Below are positions 7,146-14,799 of a stretch of 14,799 nucleotides of DNA, piece by piece. The stretch is from Kiritimatiellia bacterium (GTDB lineage: Bacteria; Verrucomicrobiota; Kiritimatiellia; RFP12; UBA1067), in assembly GCA_017999015.1 (NCBI GenBank), contig JAGOBZ010000028.1, forward strand, positions 1 to 14,799. Direction: 5' to 3'. Below the pieces are notes generated by a model that saw only the letters and a program-made list of their open reading frames with translations, was not told the DNA's origin and did no database searches. Made by a program: the position numbers and the translations under genes. The first letter of the stretch is position 1; every line of letters begins with the position of its first letter.

Positions 7146-10100
7146 ATGGGATATTCCGCGAGTTTTCACAGCAGGGTGCTCGGGCTCTGCGTCGCCGGCG
7201 CGGCGTCAGCCGCGTGGTCTCAAACACTCCAGCCTGTGCCGCAGGCCGATGCGGAGCAACTGGCTGAACGGATCAGCGCCTGGGACGCCGCACGGCCGGC
7301 CCGCCCGCGGCGCGTGCTGGTTTTCTGGCGCTGCGAAGGGTTTGTTCACGGCAAAGCGCTGGAGTACGGGAACGAGACGCTCACGCGCGCGGGCAAAGCG
7401 TTCGCGGCGGATTTGTCGAATGACTACGCGGTTTTCGCGCCCGAGAATCTGGCGAAGTACGACGCGGTCGTTCTCAACAACACCACGGCGCTTGACACCC
7501 GTGAACATCCCTTTATCGAGCCCGCCCTGATCGGCTACGTGCAGTCCGGCAAAGGTTTGGCGGTGATCCATGCGGGCGCCGACAACTTCTACAAAGCCGA
7601 GCGGGCTGCCGAGATGGTCGGCGGCCGCTTCTGGGGCCATCCGTGGGGCAGCGGCGGGACCTGGGCGTTCAAGCTGGATGAGCCGGGGCATCCCCTGAAC
7701 CGCGCCTTCGGCGGCAAGGGGATCGCGTTCGGAGACGAGATTTATCAGCAGCAGTCGCCCTTCTATAACCGCGCGAAGTTGCGCGTGCTGGTCTCGCTCG
7801 ACCTGTCGGATGCCGCGACCGCCGCCGCCAACGGCCAGCGACGCGACGACAAGGATTACGCCGTCTCCTGGATACGCCCCTACGGCAAGGGCCGCGTCTT
7901 TTACACCTCCTTCGGCCATGATCAGCGCGCCTTTCTCGACAAGGCGGTGGTCGCCCATATTCTGGACGGCATCCAGTACGCGATCGGCGATCTCAAGGCG
8001 GATGACGCGCCGGCAGGGCTTTCTGAGGCGGACCTCGCCCGCGTGCGCGACGCGTCCGAAGCGAGTGCGAACGAGGCCTTTGCCTTTCTTCAGGACATCG
8101 CGGCGCACACGTTCCACGCGCGCACGGAGGCGGCCAACCGCGCCAAACTGGAGGCGCTGCTCAAGGACACGGCGACGTCTGCGCACGGCAAGCGCGTGAT
8201 TCTGCGCGTGATGCTGAGCATGGGCGCGCCGGCTGATCTGGCGCCGGTTGCGGCCTGCCTGACGCCGCCCGAGACCCGCGACTGGGCCGCCGCGCTGTTG
8301 GCCGGCACGCCCGGCAAAACGGCGGCGCAGAGCTTGGCGCGGGCGCTGCAGAGCCCCGATCCCGCGCTGCGCGTGACCGTGCTCAACGCGCTGGCGATCC
8401 GGCGCGACGCCGCGGCCGTCGCGCCGCTCGCGGCGGACCGCGACCCGGCTGTGGCCGCTGCGGCACTCGCCGCGCTGGGCCGGATCGGCGACGAGGAGGC
8501 GCTGAAGACGCTGGTGAAACCGGCCTCAGCCGCGCAGGAACCGGTCCGCCTCAGGGCGCTCGCCGCCTGTCTCGGCACGCTGAGCGACCAGGGACAGGCT
8601 CGTGCGGCGGTGCGCGCGGCCAAGCCGCTCTTCACGGAGCCGTCGCATCCCGATGCGGTGCGGGCGGCCGCCGCGCGCGTGCTGCTCCTGGCCGACAGCC
8701 GCTTCTTTGAGTTCGGCATGAAAGACACATCACCCTTGGTGCGCCAGACGGTCATCCGCGCGGCGGACGACGTGCCGGTCAACGTTCTGGCTGACGCGCT
8801 CAAGACGGCGGCGCCATCCGAGCAGGCGATGCTGGCGGCCAAGCTGGCGTCGCGCGGCGACGCGGCGTCGGCGGATGCCGTGGCTGCGCTGCTCGCCAGC
8901 GAGCAGGAGGCGGTGGCGGTCGCGGCGTTGCAGGCGCTGACGCGGTTGGGCGCGGGACGCCATGTGCCTGCGATTGCGGCGTTGATCGAGCGCGAGGGGG
9001 CGGTCGGACGCAGTGCAGCCGAAACGCTGCAGGACATGCGGGCGAAGGATGCGGGTGAAGCTCTGTTCGCGCTTGCCGGGCGCGATCCCGACCGTCAGGC
9101 CAAACTCTTGCCGGTGCTGGGCGAGCGGATGGAAGCGGCGCTGCTGCCGCGCTTCGCCCCGTTTGTGGCCGCTGACCGCGCGGAGGTCCGGCGCGAGGCG
9201 TGGAAGGCGCTGGGCAAGGCGGCGGATGAGCGGGGCTGCGGCACGTTGCTGGGGTGGTTGCCGCAGATCCGCGCGGATGAGATGAATCAGGCAGAGTCCG
9301 CCGTTCGGGCCGCTGCCAAGAATCTTGAGCCCGCTGCGCGCGCATCGGCCTTTGTCGCGGCGTGGGGCAAGGCGGGCCCCGCCGCCAAACGCGCACTCGC
9401 CGCGTTGATGACCGGGTACAGTGATCCTGCGTTTCTGGCGCCGCTCACCGGTGCGCTGGCCGATCCCGAGGCGTCGGTGCGCGAGGCGGCGTTGCGCCAA
9501 CTGGGCGAATGGCCGTCGATGGAGCCGTTCGCAGCCCTGAAGGCGGCGGTCGCCGCGCAGGACGACGCGGCCCTCAAGCACGTCGCGCTGCGGTCGGCGC
9601 TCAAGCTGGCCGCCGCGCAGGGCGGGGCGGGCGCGCGCGACCGTTTTATCGCGCTGTTCAAGGCCGCTCCGGACGACAAGGGGCGTCAGAGCGTGGCGGA
9701 TGCGGTGTTCCGGCGCGACGGCATCGACCTGTTCCCGCTGCTGCGCGGGCTGTTTGACGATGCGGCGTGCGGCGGCGCGGCCAAAGCCCTATACCGCCGT
9801 TTTTACGATGAGAAGCTGAAGCAGCAGGCTGCTCAGCCCTTGCGCGAGATCGCGCCGGGCAAGTGGAAAGCGAATGCGTCGCACGCCGGTGGTGACGCAT
9901 CGCGCGCGTTTGACCGCAAGCCGGAGACGCGCTGGTCTTCCAACCGCGGGTCGGAGAAGGGCATGTGGTTCACGCTGGATCTGGGAGAGAGCGTCTTCGT
10001 GTCGGAGGTCGTGCTCGACACCGAGCGATCCGGCAATGACACGCCCAACGGCTATGAGGTCTTTGCCTCGACCGACGGCAAGGTGTGGACCGGACCGGTG

Positions 10101-10289
10101 GCGAAAGGGGACGGCAACCACAGCAAGAAGACGGTGATCCCGCTCTCCGTGCAGACGAGCCATCTGAAGATCGTGACGACCGGCGGCCGCAGCGGGCTGC
10201 ATTGGTCGATTCACGAGATCACGGTCAAGGCAGGGCTTGACCAGAAGAAAGTGGATGAGATCCGCGCCGTTGCGGATGCGATCCGGTAA
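7146..10289 (+). CDS. Exported ThuA-domain protein fused to HEAT-like repeats and a C-terminal F5/8 type C (discoidin) domain
   Basis: The start is set by AGGGGGA 5-6 bases before the ATG. The protein has 1047 residues and begins with a signal peptide (to about residue 25, VLGLCVAGAASAAWS). Residues about 55-280 form a ThuA-like domain (class I glutamine-amidotransferase fold): VLVFWRCEGFVHGK, GLAVIHAGADNFYK, MVGGRFWGHPW and TSFGHDQRAF. ThuA is tied to trehalose/disaccharide catabolism in rhizobia, with ThuB. Residues about 390-880 are Ala/Leu-rich helix pairs with recurring DPA.R..AL.AL patterns, read as HEAT repeats. Residues about 900-1030 form an F5/8 type C carbohydrate-binding-like domain (ASHAGGDASRAFDRKPETRW, then WFTLDLGESVFVSEVVL). 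The whole is probably a periplasmic or surface protein acting on glycans. Enzyme activity is unproven. The next gene, 42 bases on, is a Tat-type dehydrogenase. Confidence 0.9.
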   Translation: MGYSASFHSRVLGLCVAGAASAAWSQTLQPVPQADAEQLAERISAWDAARPARPRRVLVFWRCEGFVHGKALEYGNETLTRAGKAFAADLSNDYAVFAPENLAKYDAVVLNNTTALDTREHPFIEPALIGYVQSGKGLAVIHAGADNFYKAERAAEMVGGRFWGHPWGSGGTWAFKLDEPGHPLNRAFGGKGIAFGDEIYQQQSPFYNRAKLRVLVSLDLSDAATAAANGQRRDDKDYAVSWIRPYGKGRVFYTSFGHDQRAFLDKAVVAHILDGIQYAIGDLKADDAPAGLSEADLARVRDASEASANEAFAFLQDIAAHTFHARTEAANRAKLEALLKDTATSAHGKRVILRVMLSMGAPADLAPVAACLTPPETRDWAAALLAGTPGKTAAQSLARALQSPDPALRVTVLNALAIRRDAAAVAPLAADRDPAVAAAALAALGRIGDEEALKTLVKPASAAQEPVRLRALAACLGTLSDQGQARAAVRAAKPLFTEPSHPDAVRAAAARVLLLADSRFFEFGMKDTSPLVRQTVIRAADDVPVNVLADALKTAAPSEQAMLAAKLASRGDAASADAVAALLASEQEAVAVAALQALTRLGAGRHVPAIAALIEREGAVGRSAAETLQDMRAKDAGEALFALAGRDPDRQAKLLPVLGERMEAALLPRFAPFVAADRAEVRREAWKALGKAADERGCGTLLGWLPQIRADEMNQAESAVRAAAKNLEPAARASAFVAAWGKAGPAAKRALAALMTGYSDPAFLAPLTGALADPEASVREAALRQLGEWPSMEPFAALKAAVAAQDDAALKHVALRSALKLAAAQGGAGARDRFIALFKAAPDDKGRQSVADAVFRRDGIDLFPLLRGLFDDAACGGAAKALYRRFYDEKLKQQAAQPLREIAPGKWKANASHAGGDASRAFDRKPETRWSSNRGSEKGMWFTLDLGESVFVSEVVLDTERSGNDTPNGYEVFASTDGKVWTGPVAKGDGNHSKKTVIPLSVQTSHLKIVTTGGRSGLHWSIHEITVKAGLDQKKVDEIRAVADAIR

Positions 10290-10331
10290 ACGCCAGCCCT
10301 TCCGTTTAACCCTTTTGTGCGAGAGACAAAC

Positions 10332-11606
10332 ATGAACCTTTCACGCAGAACCTTTCTCCGCGGCTCGGCCGCGACCGCTTCGGCCGCTCTTTTCAACATT
10401 GTTCCCGCGCGCGTGCTCGGCCTGAATGCGCCCAGCAACCGCATCGCCATGGCGATGATCGGTGTCGGCGGTATGGGGCGCGGCAACATGGGCTCCTTCC
10501 TCGGCATCGAGGAAGTGACCGTGCGCATCGTGTGCGATGTCAACACCAAGAAGATGGAGGACGCCAAGCGCCGCGTCGATGAGCGCTACAAAAACGCGGA
10601 TTGCCTGATGGTCAAGGACTATCGCGACGTGTGCGCGCGCGATGACATCGATGCCGTGATGATCGCCACGCCGGACCATTGGCATGCGTTCATCGGAACG
10701 TTTGCGGCGCGCCACGGCAAAGACATCTACGGCGAAAAACCGTTCACGCACGATCTGCTGGAGGGGCGGGCGCTGGTCAATGCCGTCCGTCAGCACGGAC
10801 GGGTCTGGCAGACCGGAAGCTGGCAGCGGTCGTCCGGCGAGATGCGCCGCGCGGTCGAGCTGGTGCGCAACGGACGCATCGGCCGGATCAGCCGCGTGGA
10901 GGTGGGGCTGCCCTCGGGCGGCCGCGGACGTCCGGCCGACGCCGCCGCGCAGGTGCCGCCGGAACTGGACTGGAATTTCTGGCTGGGCCCGGCGCCGTTC
11001 CGTCCGTTCCAAGGCGTGTATGACTGGGACTGGCGCTGGGTGCTGGAATGGGGCGGCGGCCAGATGATGGACTGGATCGGGCACCATGCCGACATCGCGC
11101 AGTGGGGGCTTGGCCGTGACGCCACCGGCCCGGTTTCGTTTGAAGGGTATGCGCCGTTCGAGCCGGACGGCATCTACGACTCGCCCAAGACCTACCGCTA
11201 CACGTGCCGGTATGCCGACGGTGTCGAGCTGACGGTGGCTGACAGTTCGCAGGTCAAGAGCGGCACGACCTGGTACGGCGAGAACGGGGCGTGGATCTGG
11301 GTGGACCGCGGCCGTTACGACGCCTCGTCGCCGGCGCTCCGCGACAGTAAGATCGAGGCGGGCGAATTGCGTTTGCGCAGCCCGGGGCATCAGCGTGATT
11401 TCATCGCCTGCGTGAAGAACCGCGATACGACGCTGACGCCGGCCGAGGTCGCGCACCGTTCGGCCAGCATCGGGCATCTCGGTCAGATCGCGATGCTGAC
11501 CGGGCGCACGATCAAGTGGAATCCCGAGACGGAACAGATTCTCAACGATCCTGCGGCGGCGGCCCTGCTGGGGCGCACGCCGCGCAGTCCTTGGTCGCTG
11601 AGCTGA
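10332..11606 (+). CDS. Tat-exported Gfo/Idh/MocA family sugar oxidoreductase
   Basis: The ATG at 10332 follows GAGAG by 6 bases and starts a 424-residue protein with a twin-arginine signal (SRRTFLRG, residues 4-11, then a hydrophobic Ala-rich stretch). A GTG 15 bases upstream is less likely. The Rossmann part shows MIGVGGMGRG (44-49 core), CDVN at about 68-71 and TPDHWHAF. EKP at 135-137 carries the family lysine. The C-terminal half contains GGGQMMDWIGHHADIAQWGL with the conserved Asp/His set expected in the catalytic site. Members oxidise sugars, inositols or glycosides with NAD(P); Tat export means it folds with its cofactor in the cytoplasm and works in the periplasm. Exact substrate is unknown. 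Following directly on the ThuA fusion, it is a plausible partner, as ThuA/ThuB-type pairs are associated with 3-keto-sugar formation. It ends 16 bases before a convergent gene. Confidence 0.9.
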   Translation: MNLSRRTFLRGSAATASAALFNIVPARVLGLNAPSNRIAMAMIGVGGMGRGNMGSFLGIEEVTVRIVCDVNTKKMEDAKRRVDERYKNADCLMVKDYRDVCARDDIDAVMIATPDHWHAFIGTFAARHGKDIYGEKPFTHDLLEGRALVNAVRQHGRVWQTGSWQRSSGEMRRAVELVRNGRIGRISRVEVGLPSGGRGRPADAAAQVPPELDWNFWLGPAPFRPFQGVYDWDWRWVLEWGGGQMMDWIGHHADIAQWGLGRDATGPVSFEGYAPFEPDGIYDSPKTYRYTCRYADGVELTVADSSQVKSGTTWYGENGAWIWVDRGRYDASSPALRDSKIEAGELRLRSPGHQRDFIACVKNRDTTLTPAEVAHRSASIGHLGQIAMLTGRTIKWNPETEQILNDPAAAALLGRTPRSPWSLS

Positions 11607-11622
11607 GGTGGCGGGGGGGCAG

Positions 11623-13125
11623 TCAGTCAATCAGCCGACCGGGATTGAGCCGGCCTGCCGGGTCAAAAATCGCTTTAAGGCGGCGCATGCCAGCAAGGCC
11701 TTCGGGGCCGGCCATAACCGCCAGCAACTCCTTTTTGAGGCGTCCGATCCCGTGTTCGCCCGAGACGCTGCCGCCCCAGGCGACCACTTGCTCCGCCCAA
11801 GAGCGGACAAGCCGTTTTCCTTCTGCGTACTCGGTCATATCGCGCGGCAGGATGTTGACGTGGAGATGATTGTTGCCGATATGGCCGAAGATCACATGCT
11901 CGAGTCGTGCGGTCGCCAGGTCACGACGATAGAGGCGCATGATGTCTGGCAGGGTGTCGTCTGGGACGGAAAAATCGGTTCCAAGCTTGGTGAGGTCAGG
12001 ATGGTGGCGTTTGCGTTCGGCGATCAATGCGTTGACCTGTTCCGGAACCGCATGGCGGAAGGTCTTGAGCTTGTCGAGCGACGGCGCATCCGAAGCGAGC
12101 CAGGTGTCGCGCGGATCCCCATGACACGACACGAGGACGTTGCTGGTCAGTTCGGCGGGAGATGCCGCACCGGACGACAACGCCCATTCCAGATAGAGGG
12201 CGACGTTCCATTCGGGTTTTGAAGGCGGCAACAGCAGGCCGGTATGCGCGGTGCTGGTGCGGATGAGCCGCAAGGCGTCCGCGTCGAAATACTCGATGGC
12301 GGCGAGAGTGTGGGGCACGGCGGCGGCAGCCGCAGCGCGGAGCGCTTGGACGCAGGCCAGCGCGTCGGTTTCATCGGCAAAAAAGCACAGGATGCCGAGT
12401 GTCTGGAGAGGTTTAGGCTGCAGGCGCAATTCGATTTCCGCAAGGATGCCGAGCGTGCCCTCGCTGCCGACAAACAGGTCCAGCAGGTCCATGTCTGGCC
12501 TGACCCAATACCCGGCCGAGTTTTTAACGGCCGGCATGGGGATGTGCGGAAGTTCACCGGAAATCAGACGCCCGCGATCGGTGGTGAGAGAAAACCTGCT
12601 TCCGTCAGCCTTGTCATGGCCGCGGCGCAGGACAAGCGTGTCGCCGTCGGCCAAAACCACGGTGAGCGCCTCAATGTGTGCGCGTGTCGGGCCGTAAGCA
12701 AAGGAGCAGGCGCCTGATGCGTTGCAAGCCGCCATGCCGCCGATGCTGGCGGATGTTTCGGTGGGATCAGGGGTGAACAGGTGTGTGGGGAAAGCGGATG
12801 CGAGGTGCCGACGCAAGGCGGACAGCGAGACGCCGGGCTGGACGACGACGGTCGGATGTGTTGCGATCCCGGAGCCTGGGCCGACGACCGCATCCATGCG
12901 CGAGAGACTAATAATCAGGCCGCCGTCGGGCACCGCACCGGCGGCGATCCCTGTTCGGGTGCCCTGAATCGTTAAAGGCTGGCCAAGGAGGGCCGACTTT
13001 CTGAGCACACCGGTCAGTTCATGCACGCTCCTCGGGAAGGCGATCGCCTCGGCAGAACCGCACTTTCGCGATTCGTCATGCAAATAATCGGATGGGACCG
13101 GTGTTGTCAAGCATTCGAGCGGCAT
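11623..13125 (-). CDS. FAD-linked oxidase, GlcD / D-lactate dehydrogenase-like
   Basis: This 500-residue protein has the two-domain layout of the VAO/PCMH FAD oxidases. An FAD_binding_4-type domain (about 27-235) contains PDPTETSASIGGMAACNASG (119-138), KNSAGYWV (201-208) and LFVGSEGTLGILAE (217-230). An FAD-linked oxidase C-terminal domain (about 240-498) carries GHIGNNHLHVN (414-424) and SGEHGIGRLKKE (455-466). These correspond to the FAD-binding and substrate/metal histidine motifs of the GlcD, Dld and LDHD proteins, which oxidise glycolate, D-lactate or other 2-hydroxyacids to 2-oxoacids. The GHIGNN form differs slightly from the usual GHAGDG but is seen in relatives. No glcE or glcF partner lies beside it. 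It follows the zinc-ribbon gene after 91 bases and has only a weak ribosome site, so co-transcription is uncertain. No signal peptide is seen. Confidence 0.9.
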   Translation of the reverse strand: MPLECLTTPVPSDYLHDESRKCGSAEAIAFPRSVHELTGVLRKSALLGQPLTIQGTRTGIAAGAVPDGGLIISLSRMDAVVGPGSGIATHPTVVVQPGVSLSALRRHLASAFPTHLFTPDPTETSASIGGMAACNASGACSFAYGPTRAHIEALTVVLADGDTLVLRRGHDKADGSRFSLTTDRGRLISGELPHIPMPAVKNSAGYWVRPDMDLLDLFVGSEGTLGILAEIELRLQPKPLQTLGILCFFADETDALACVQALRAAAAAAVPHTLAAIEYFDADALRLIRTSTAHTGLLLPPSKPEWNVALYLEWALSSGAASPAELTSNVLVSCHGDPRDTWLASDAPSLDKLKTFRHAVPEQVNALIAERKRHHPDLTKLGTDFSVPDDTLPDIMRLYRRDLATARLEHVIFGHIGNNHLHVNILPRDMTEYAEGKRLVRSWAEQVVAWGGSVSGEHGIGRLKKELLAVMAGPEGLAGMRRLKAIFDPAGRLNPGRLID

Positions 13126-13216
13126 CGTGCACAGTTCTCGCGTTTACGCCTGAAATCGGCAGGTATAAGGCAAACCTTCTTCCTTGGATTTCTGACGCGA
13201 AACACACAGAGTTCTA

Positions 13217-14185
13217 CTACATCCGCGTGGCCAAACGGCGTTGCAGGGCGGTCATTGCGCTGCCGGCCGCTGCGAAGACTTCGCCGACCCGTGTCGTTTT
13301 GCGCGTGTTTTCAAGGTGCGCAATCACATAGGCGGCATTCGGGTTTTCGGTCAACCCCAGTCCGATGCAGGCGGCCTCAACGCGCCGCCAGTTGACAGAG
13401 GTCAGTTCGCGGATCAAAGCTTCTAAGGCCTCTTCAGATCCGATCCGTCCCAACGCATAGTAGGCGCGGCGGCTCTTACCGAGTTTGCTGATGAGCGGTT
13501 TGACACTGGCCACTCCGATTTTGACAAGAATATCAGCCATGCAGTCTGCCGCTCTGTTCTCTTTGGGTTCGTCGAAAGAATTTTCAAGTTCTTCAATGAC
13601 AGCGGGCACGGCGTTCGGGCCAAAGGCCAATACAGCTTTGACAGCGGCCATATCGCCTTCGCGGACACGTTTCACAAGATCGCTCAACGATGCCTGCGCG
13701 TCCTGCCGGAAAGTGAGGTTGACGGTTTGGCGTCCGGCAGGGTCGGGCGGAATGACCTTGCCCGGCACTGTAACCTGCGCGTTACATTTGCGGCATGCGA
13801 TCTGCTTGCCGGCCGCACGCTCGGTGACAATGAGCTTGCAGGAACAATTCGGGCAGTAAAACGTAATGTCGCCGTTGCTCAGGGTGACAGGAACCGTGGT
13901 GCTGCTGAAACTGGGCTTCGGTTTTTCCACTGGGATCGCCGCCTGTGGCGGTTCCGGCGGCTGGAAGGGGGGCATCGGGGGCGTCGCAGCGGCTGGAGCA
14001 ACTTGAGGCTCCAAGGTGGGGGGCGTCGCCGGAGGGCTGAGCGGCTCCGTCTGCGGTGGCGTCGGTGCCGCAGGCAGTTTGATGTGCCCTTTGCAGGTCG
14101 GACACGAAATTTTCTGCCCGAGCAGATTTTCGGCTACGCCGAGTCGTTGTTGGCAGTGCGGGCAATTGAATTTTACCGTGCTCAT
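13217..14185 (-). CDS. Twin zinc-ribbon protein with proline-rich linker and HEAT-like C-terminus
   Basis: This 322-residue protein begins with a zinc ribbon whose cysteines are at 8, 11, 28 and 31. A Pro/Ala-rich linker follows (about 38-96), then a second ribbon with cysteines at 111, 114, 131 and 134. Both ribbons have identical Cx2C-x16-Cx2C spacing, so they look like a duplication. Residues about 165-310 are helix pairs of HEAT character (AVKAVLAFGPNAVPAVIEEL, YYALGRIGSEEALEALIREL). The protein has no signal peptide or membrane segment. Similar ribbon-plus-Pro-rich linkers are common in planctomycetes and other PVC bacteria; a scaffolding or nucleic-acid-binding role would be a guess. 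Its ATG lies 5 bases after the stop of the aldolase gene, so translation is probably coupled. The gene ends with two consecutive TAG codons. Function unknown. Confidence 0.88.
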   Translation of the reverse strand: MSTVKFNCPHCQQRLGVAENLLGQKISCPTCKGHIKLPAAPTPPQTEPLSPPATPPTLEPQVAPAAATPPMPPFQPPEPPQAAIPVEKPKPSFSSTTVPVTLSNGDITFYCPNCSCKLIVTERAAGKQIACRKCNAQVTVPGKVIPPDPAGRQTVNLTFRQDAQASLSDLVKRVREGDMAAVKAVLAFGPNAVPAVIEELENSFDEPKENRAADCMADILVKIGVASVKPLISKLGKSRRAYYALGRIGSEEALEALIRELTSVNWRRVEAACIGLGLTENPNAAYVIAHLENTRKTTRVGEVFAAAGSAMTALQRRLATRM

Positions 14186-14190
14186 AAACG

Positions 14191-14799
14191 TTACCGTTTT
14201 CCGTTACGTACTGCATGGGCACGGGCACAAGCCTCACGGCATCGGCCGGCGATCTCATCCCAGTTGCCTTGTGTCATGTCCTCTTTCTTGGCGATCCAGG
14301 TTCCGCCGACGGCGGCCACCGTGTCGAGCGCAAGATAACTGTCCAGATTCGCCGGGGAAATGCCGCCTGTCGGCATGAAACGTACGCCGGTATGCCGATA
14401 AGGCGCGGAAAGAGCGGAGAGTAGCCGGGTGCCGCCCACTGCTTCGGCCGGGAAAAACTTTAACAAGCGGCAGCCGCTTTCAAGTGCGGCTTCAATATCG
14501 CTTGGCGTCGCGACGCCCGGCACGAAAGGAAGGTTCATTTCGCCTGCGGCTTGAATGACGCGCGGATTAAAGCCGGGCGCGACCGCAAATTGGGCGCCTG
14601 CATCGACGGCGGTTTGCACCGTTTCAGGTGTGAGCACGGTGCCCGCTCCGACGATCAGGCCCGGACGCTCACTTGAAAGGATGCGTATGGCCTCGGCCGC
14701 CGCCTGGGTTCGAAAGGTGATTTCAACCACCGGCAGCCCGCCGGCAAGCAGGGCATCGGCTAGAGGTAAGGCGTGGTTGACGGTGTCGATAGCAACGAC
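14191..14799 (-). CDS. eda: KDPG/KHG aldolase, 5' end outside window
   Basis: The frame is open to the right edge and gives 202 residues; family members have about 205-215, so only the first few are missing. Clear family segments are VVEITFRT with the catalytic Glu, IVGAGTVLTPE, VAPGFNPRVI, PGVATPSDI, LLKFFPAEAVGG with the Schiff-base Lys, and FMPTGGIS. The enzyme is a trimeric TIM barrel that splits 2-keto-3-deoxy-6-phosphogluconate into pyruvate and glyceraldehyde-3-phosphate, or 2-keto-4-hydroxyglutarate into pyruvate and glyoxylate, in Entner-Doudoroff and uronate catabolism. The GTG at 14730 corresponds to an internal Val (..LPVVEITF), not the start. It overlaps no neighbour but lies only 5 bases upstream of the zinc-ribbon gene. 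No kdgK or edd is visible in the window. Confidence 0.95.
   Translation of the reverse strand, partial: VVAIDTVNHALPLADALLAGGLPVVEITFRTQAAAEAIRILSSERPGLIVGAGTVLTPETVQTAVDAGAQFAVAPGFNPRVIQAAGEMNLPFVPGVATPSDIEAALESGCRLLKFFPAEAVGGTRLLSALSAPYRHTGVRFMPTGGISPANLDSYLALDTVAAVGGTWIAKKEDMTQGNWDEIAGRCREACARAHAVRNGKR

Noticed and set aside
8090..9037. Minus-strand open frame (315 codons) inside the ThuA-HEAT gene
   Set aside because: It is Ser/Ala-rich shadow sequence opposite the HEAT repeats, without motifs or ribosome site.
8310..9780. DNA-level tandem repeats in the HEAT region
   Set aside because: The recurring GCG/GCC-rich patterns reflect Ala/Leu-rich helical repeats with GC-biased codons; no exact DNA repeat unit was seen.
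11607..11622. Terminator between the convergent dehydrogenase and FAD-oxidase genes
   Set aside because: Only 16 bases are present, G-rich, with no hairpin or T-run.
10341..11630. Long minus-strand open frame (429 codons) opposite the Gfo/Idh gene
   Set aside because: It is an antisense shadow of a strongly recognisable GC-rich gene. It is low-complexity Arg/Ala/Pro-rich and has no family motif.
14728..14730. GTG as the start of the aldolase
   Set aside because: It encodes an internal Val of the conserved LPVVEITF strand, and the frame continues upstream with family-like sequence to the window edge.

Overview
The window is GC-rich, densely coded bacterial DNA. Its gene content points to the PVC superphylum, most plausibly a Kiritimatiellota/Verrucomicrobiota-type or planctomycete-like organism. 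The signs are a very large secreted glycosidase-like protein, a secreted ThuA + HEAT + discoidin fusion, a Tat-exported Gfo/Idh/MocA dehydrogenase, an exported acetyl-xylan-esterase-like hydrolase, and a zinc-ribbon/HEAT protein with a proline-rich linker. This assignment rests on gene content alone. I see no rRNA, tRNA, CRISPR array, transposase or phage gene, and no gene-free stretch over 300 bases.

Layout. (1) Positions 2-562 (+) hold the 3' end of a gene cut by the left edge, probably the C-terminal part of a PHP/CehA-like protein. (2) A 104-base convergent gap holds a perfect 12-bp inverted repeat. (3) From 5738 down to 667 (-) there is a probable operon: a WaaP/RIO-like small kinase, a 1252-residue secreted TIM-barrel glycosidase-like protein with two mirror-placed copies of an accessory module, and a PAS-like/cysteine-motif sensor broken by a one-base frameshift in a C-run near 877-881. 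(4) A divergent promoter region lies at about 5776-5921. (5) From 5922 to 11606 (+) there is a run of an exported alpha/beta hydrolase, a small putative DNA-binding protein, the ThuA-HEAT-F5/8C fusion, and a Tat-signal Gfo/Idh/MocA oxidoreductase. (6) From 14799 down to 11623 (-) there are a KDPG/KHG aldolase (5' end cut by the right edge), a twin-zinc-ribbon HEAT protein whose start lies 5 bases after the aldolase stop, and a GlcD/D-lactate-dehydrogenase-type FAD oxidase.

How the genes may work together (inference). The central genes look like a polysaccharide or glycoside utilisation locus. A secreted glycosidase-like enzyme and an esterase would open the substrate. A periplasmic dehydrogenase plus a ThuA-domain protein could carry out 3-keto-sugar chemistry, as ThuA/ThuB are linked to disaccharide oxidation in rhizobia. 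The aldolase and the FAD-linked 2-hydroxyacid dehydrogenase would feed sugar acids and 2-hydroxyacids into central metabolism. The small DNA-binding-like protein and the PAS-like sensor are candidate regulators. No canonical defence system or mobile element is evident. The most unusual items are multidomain architectures rather than a recognisable new system.
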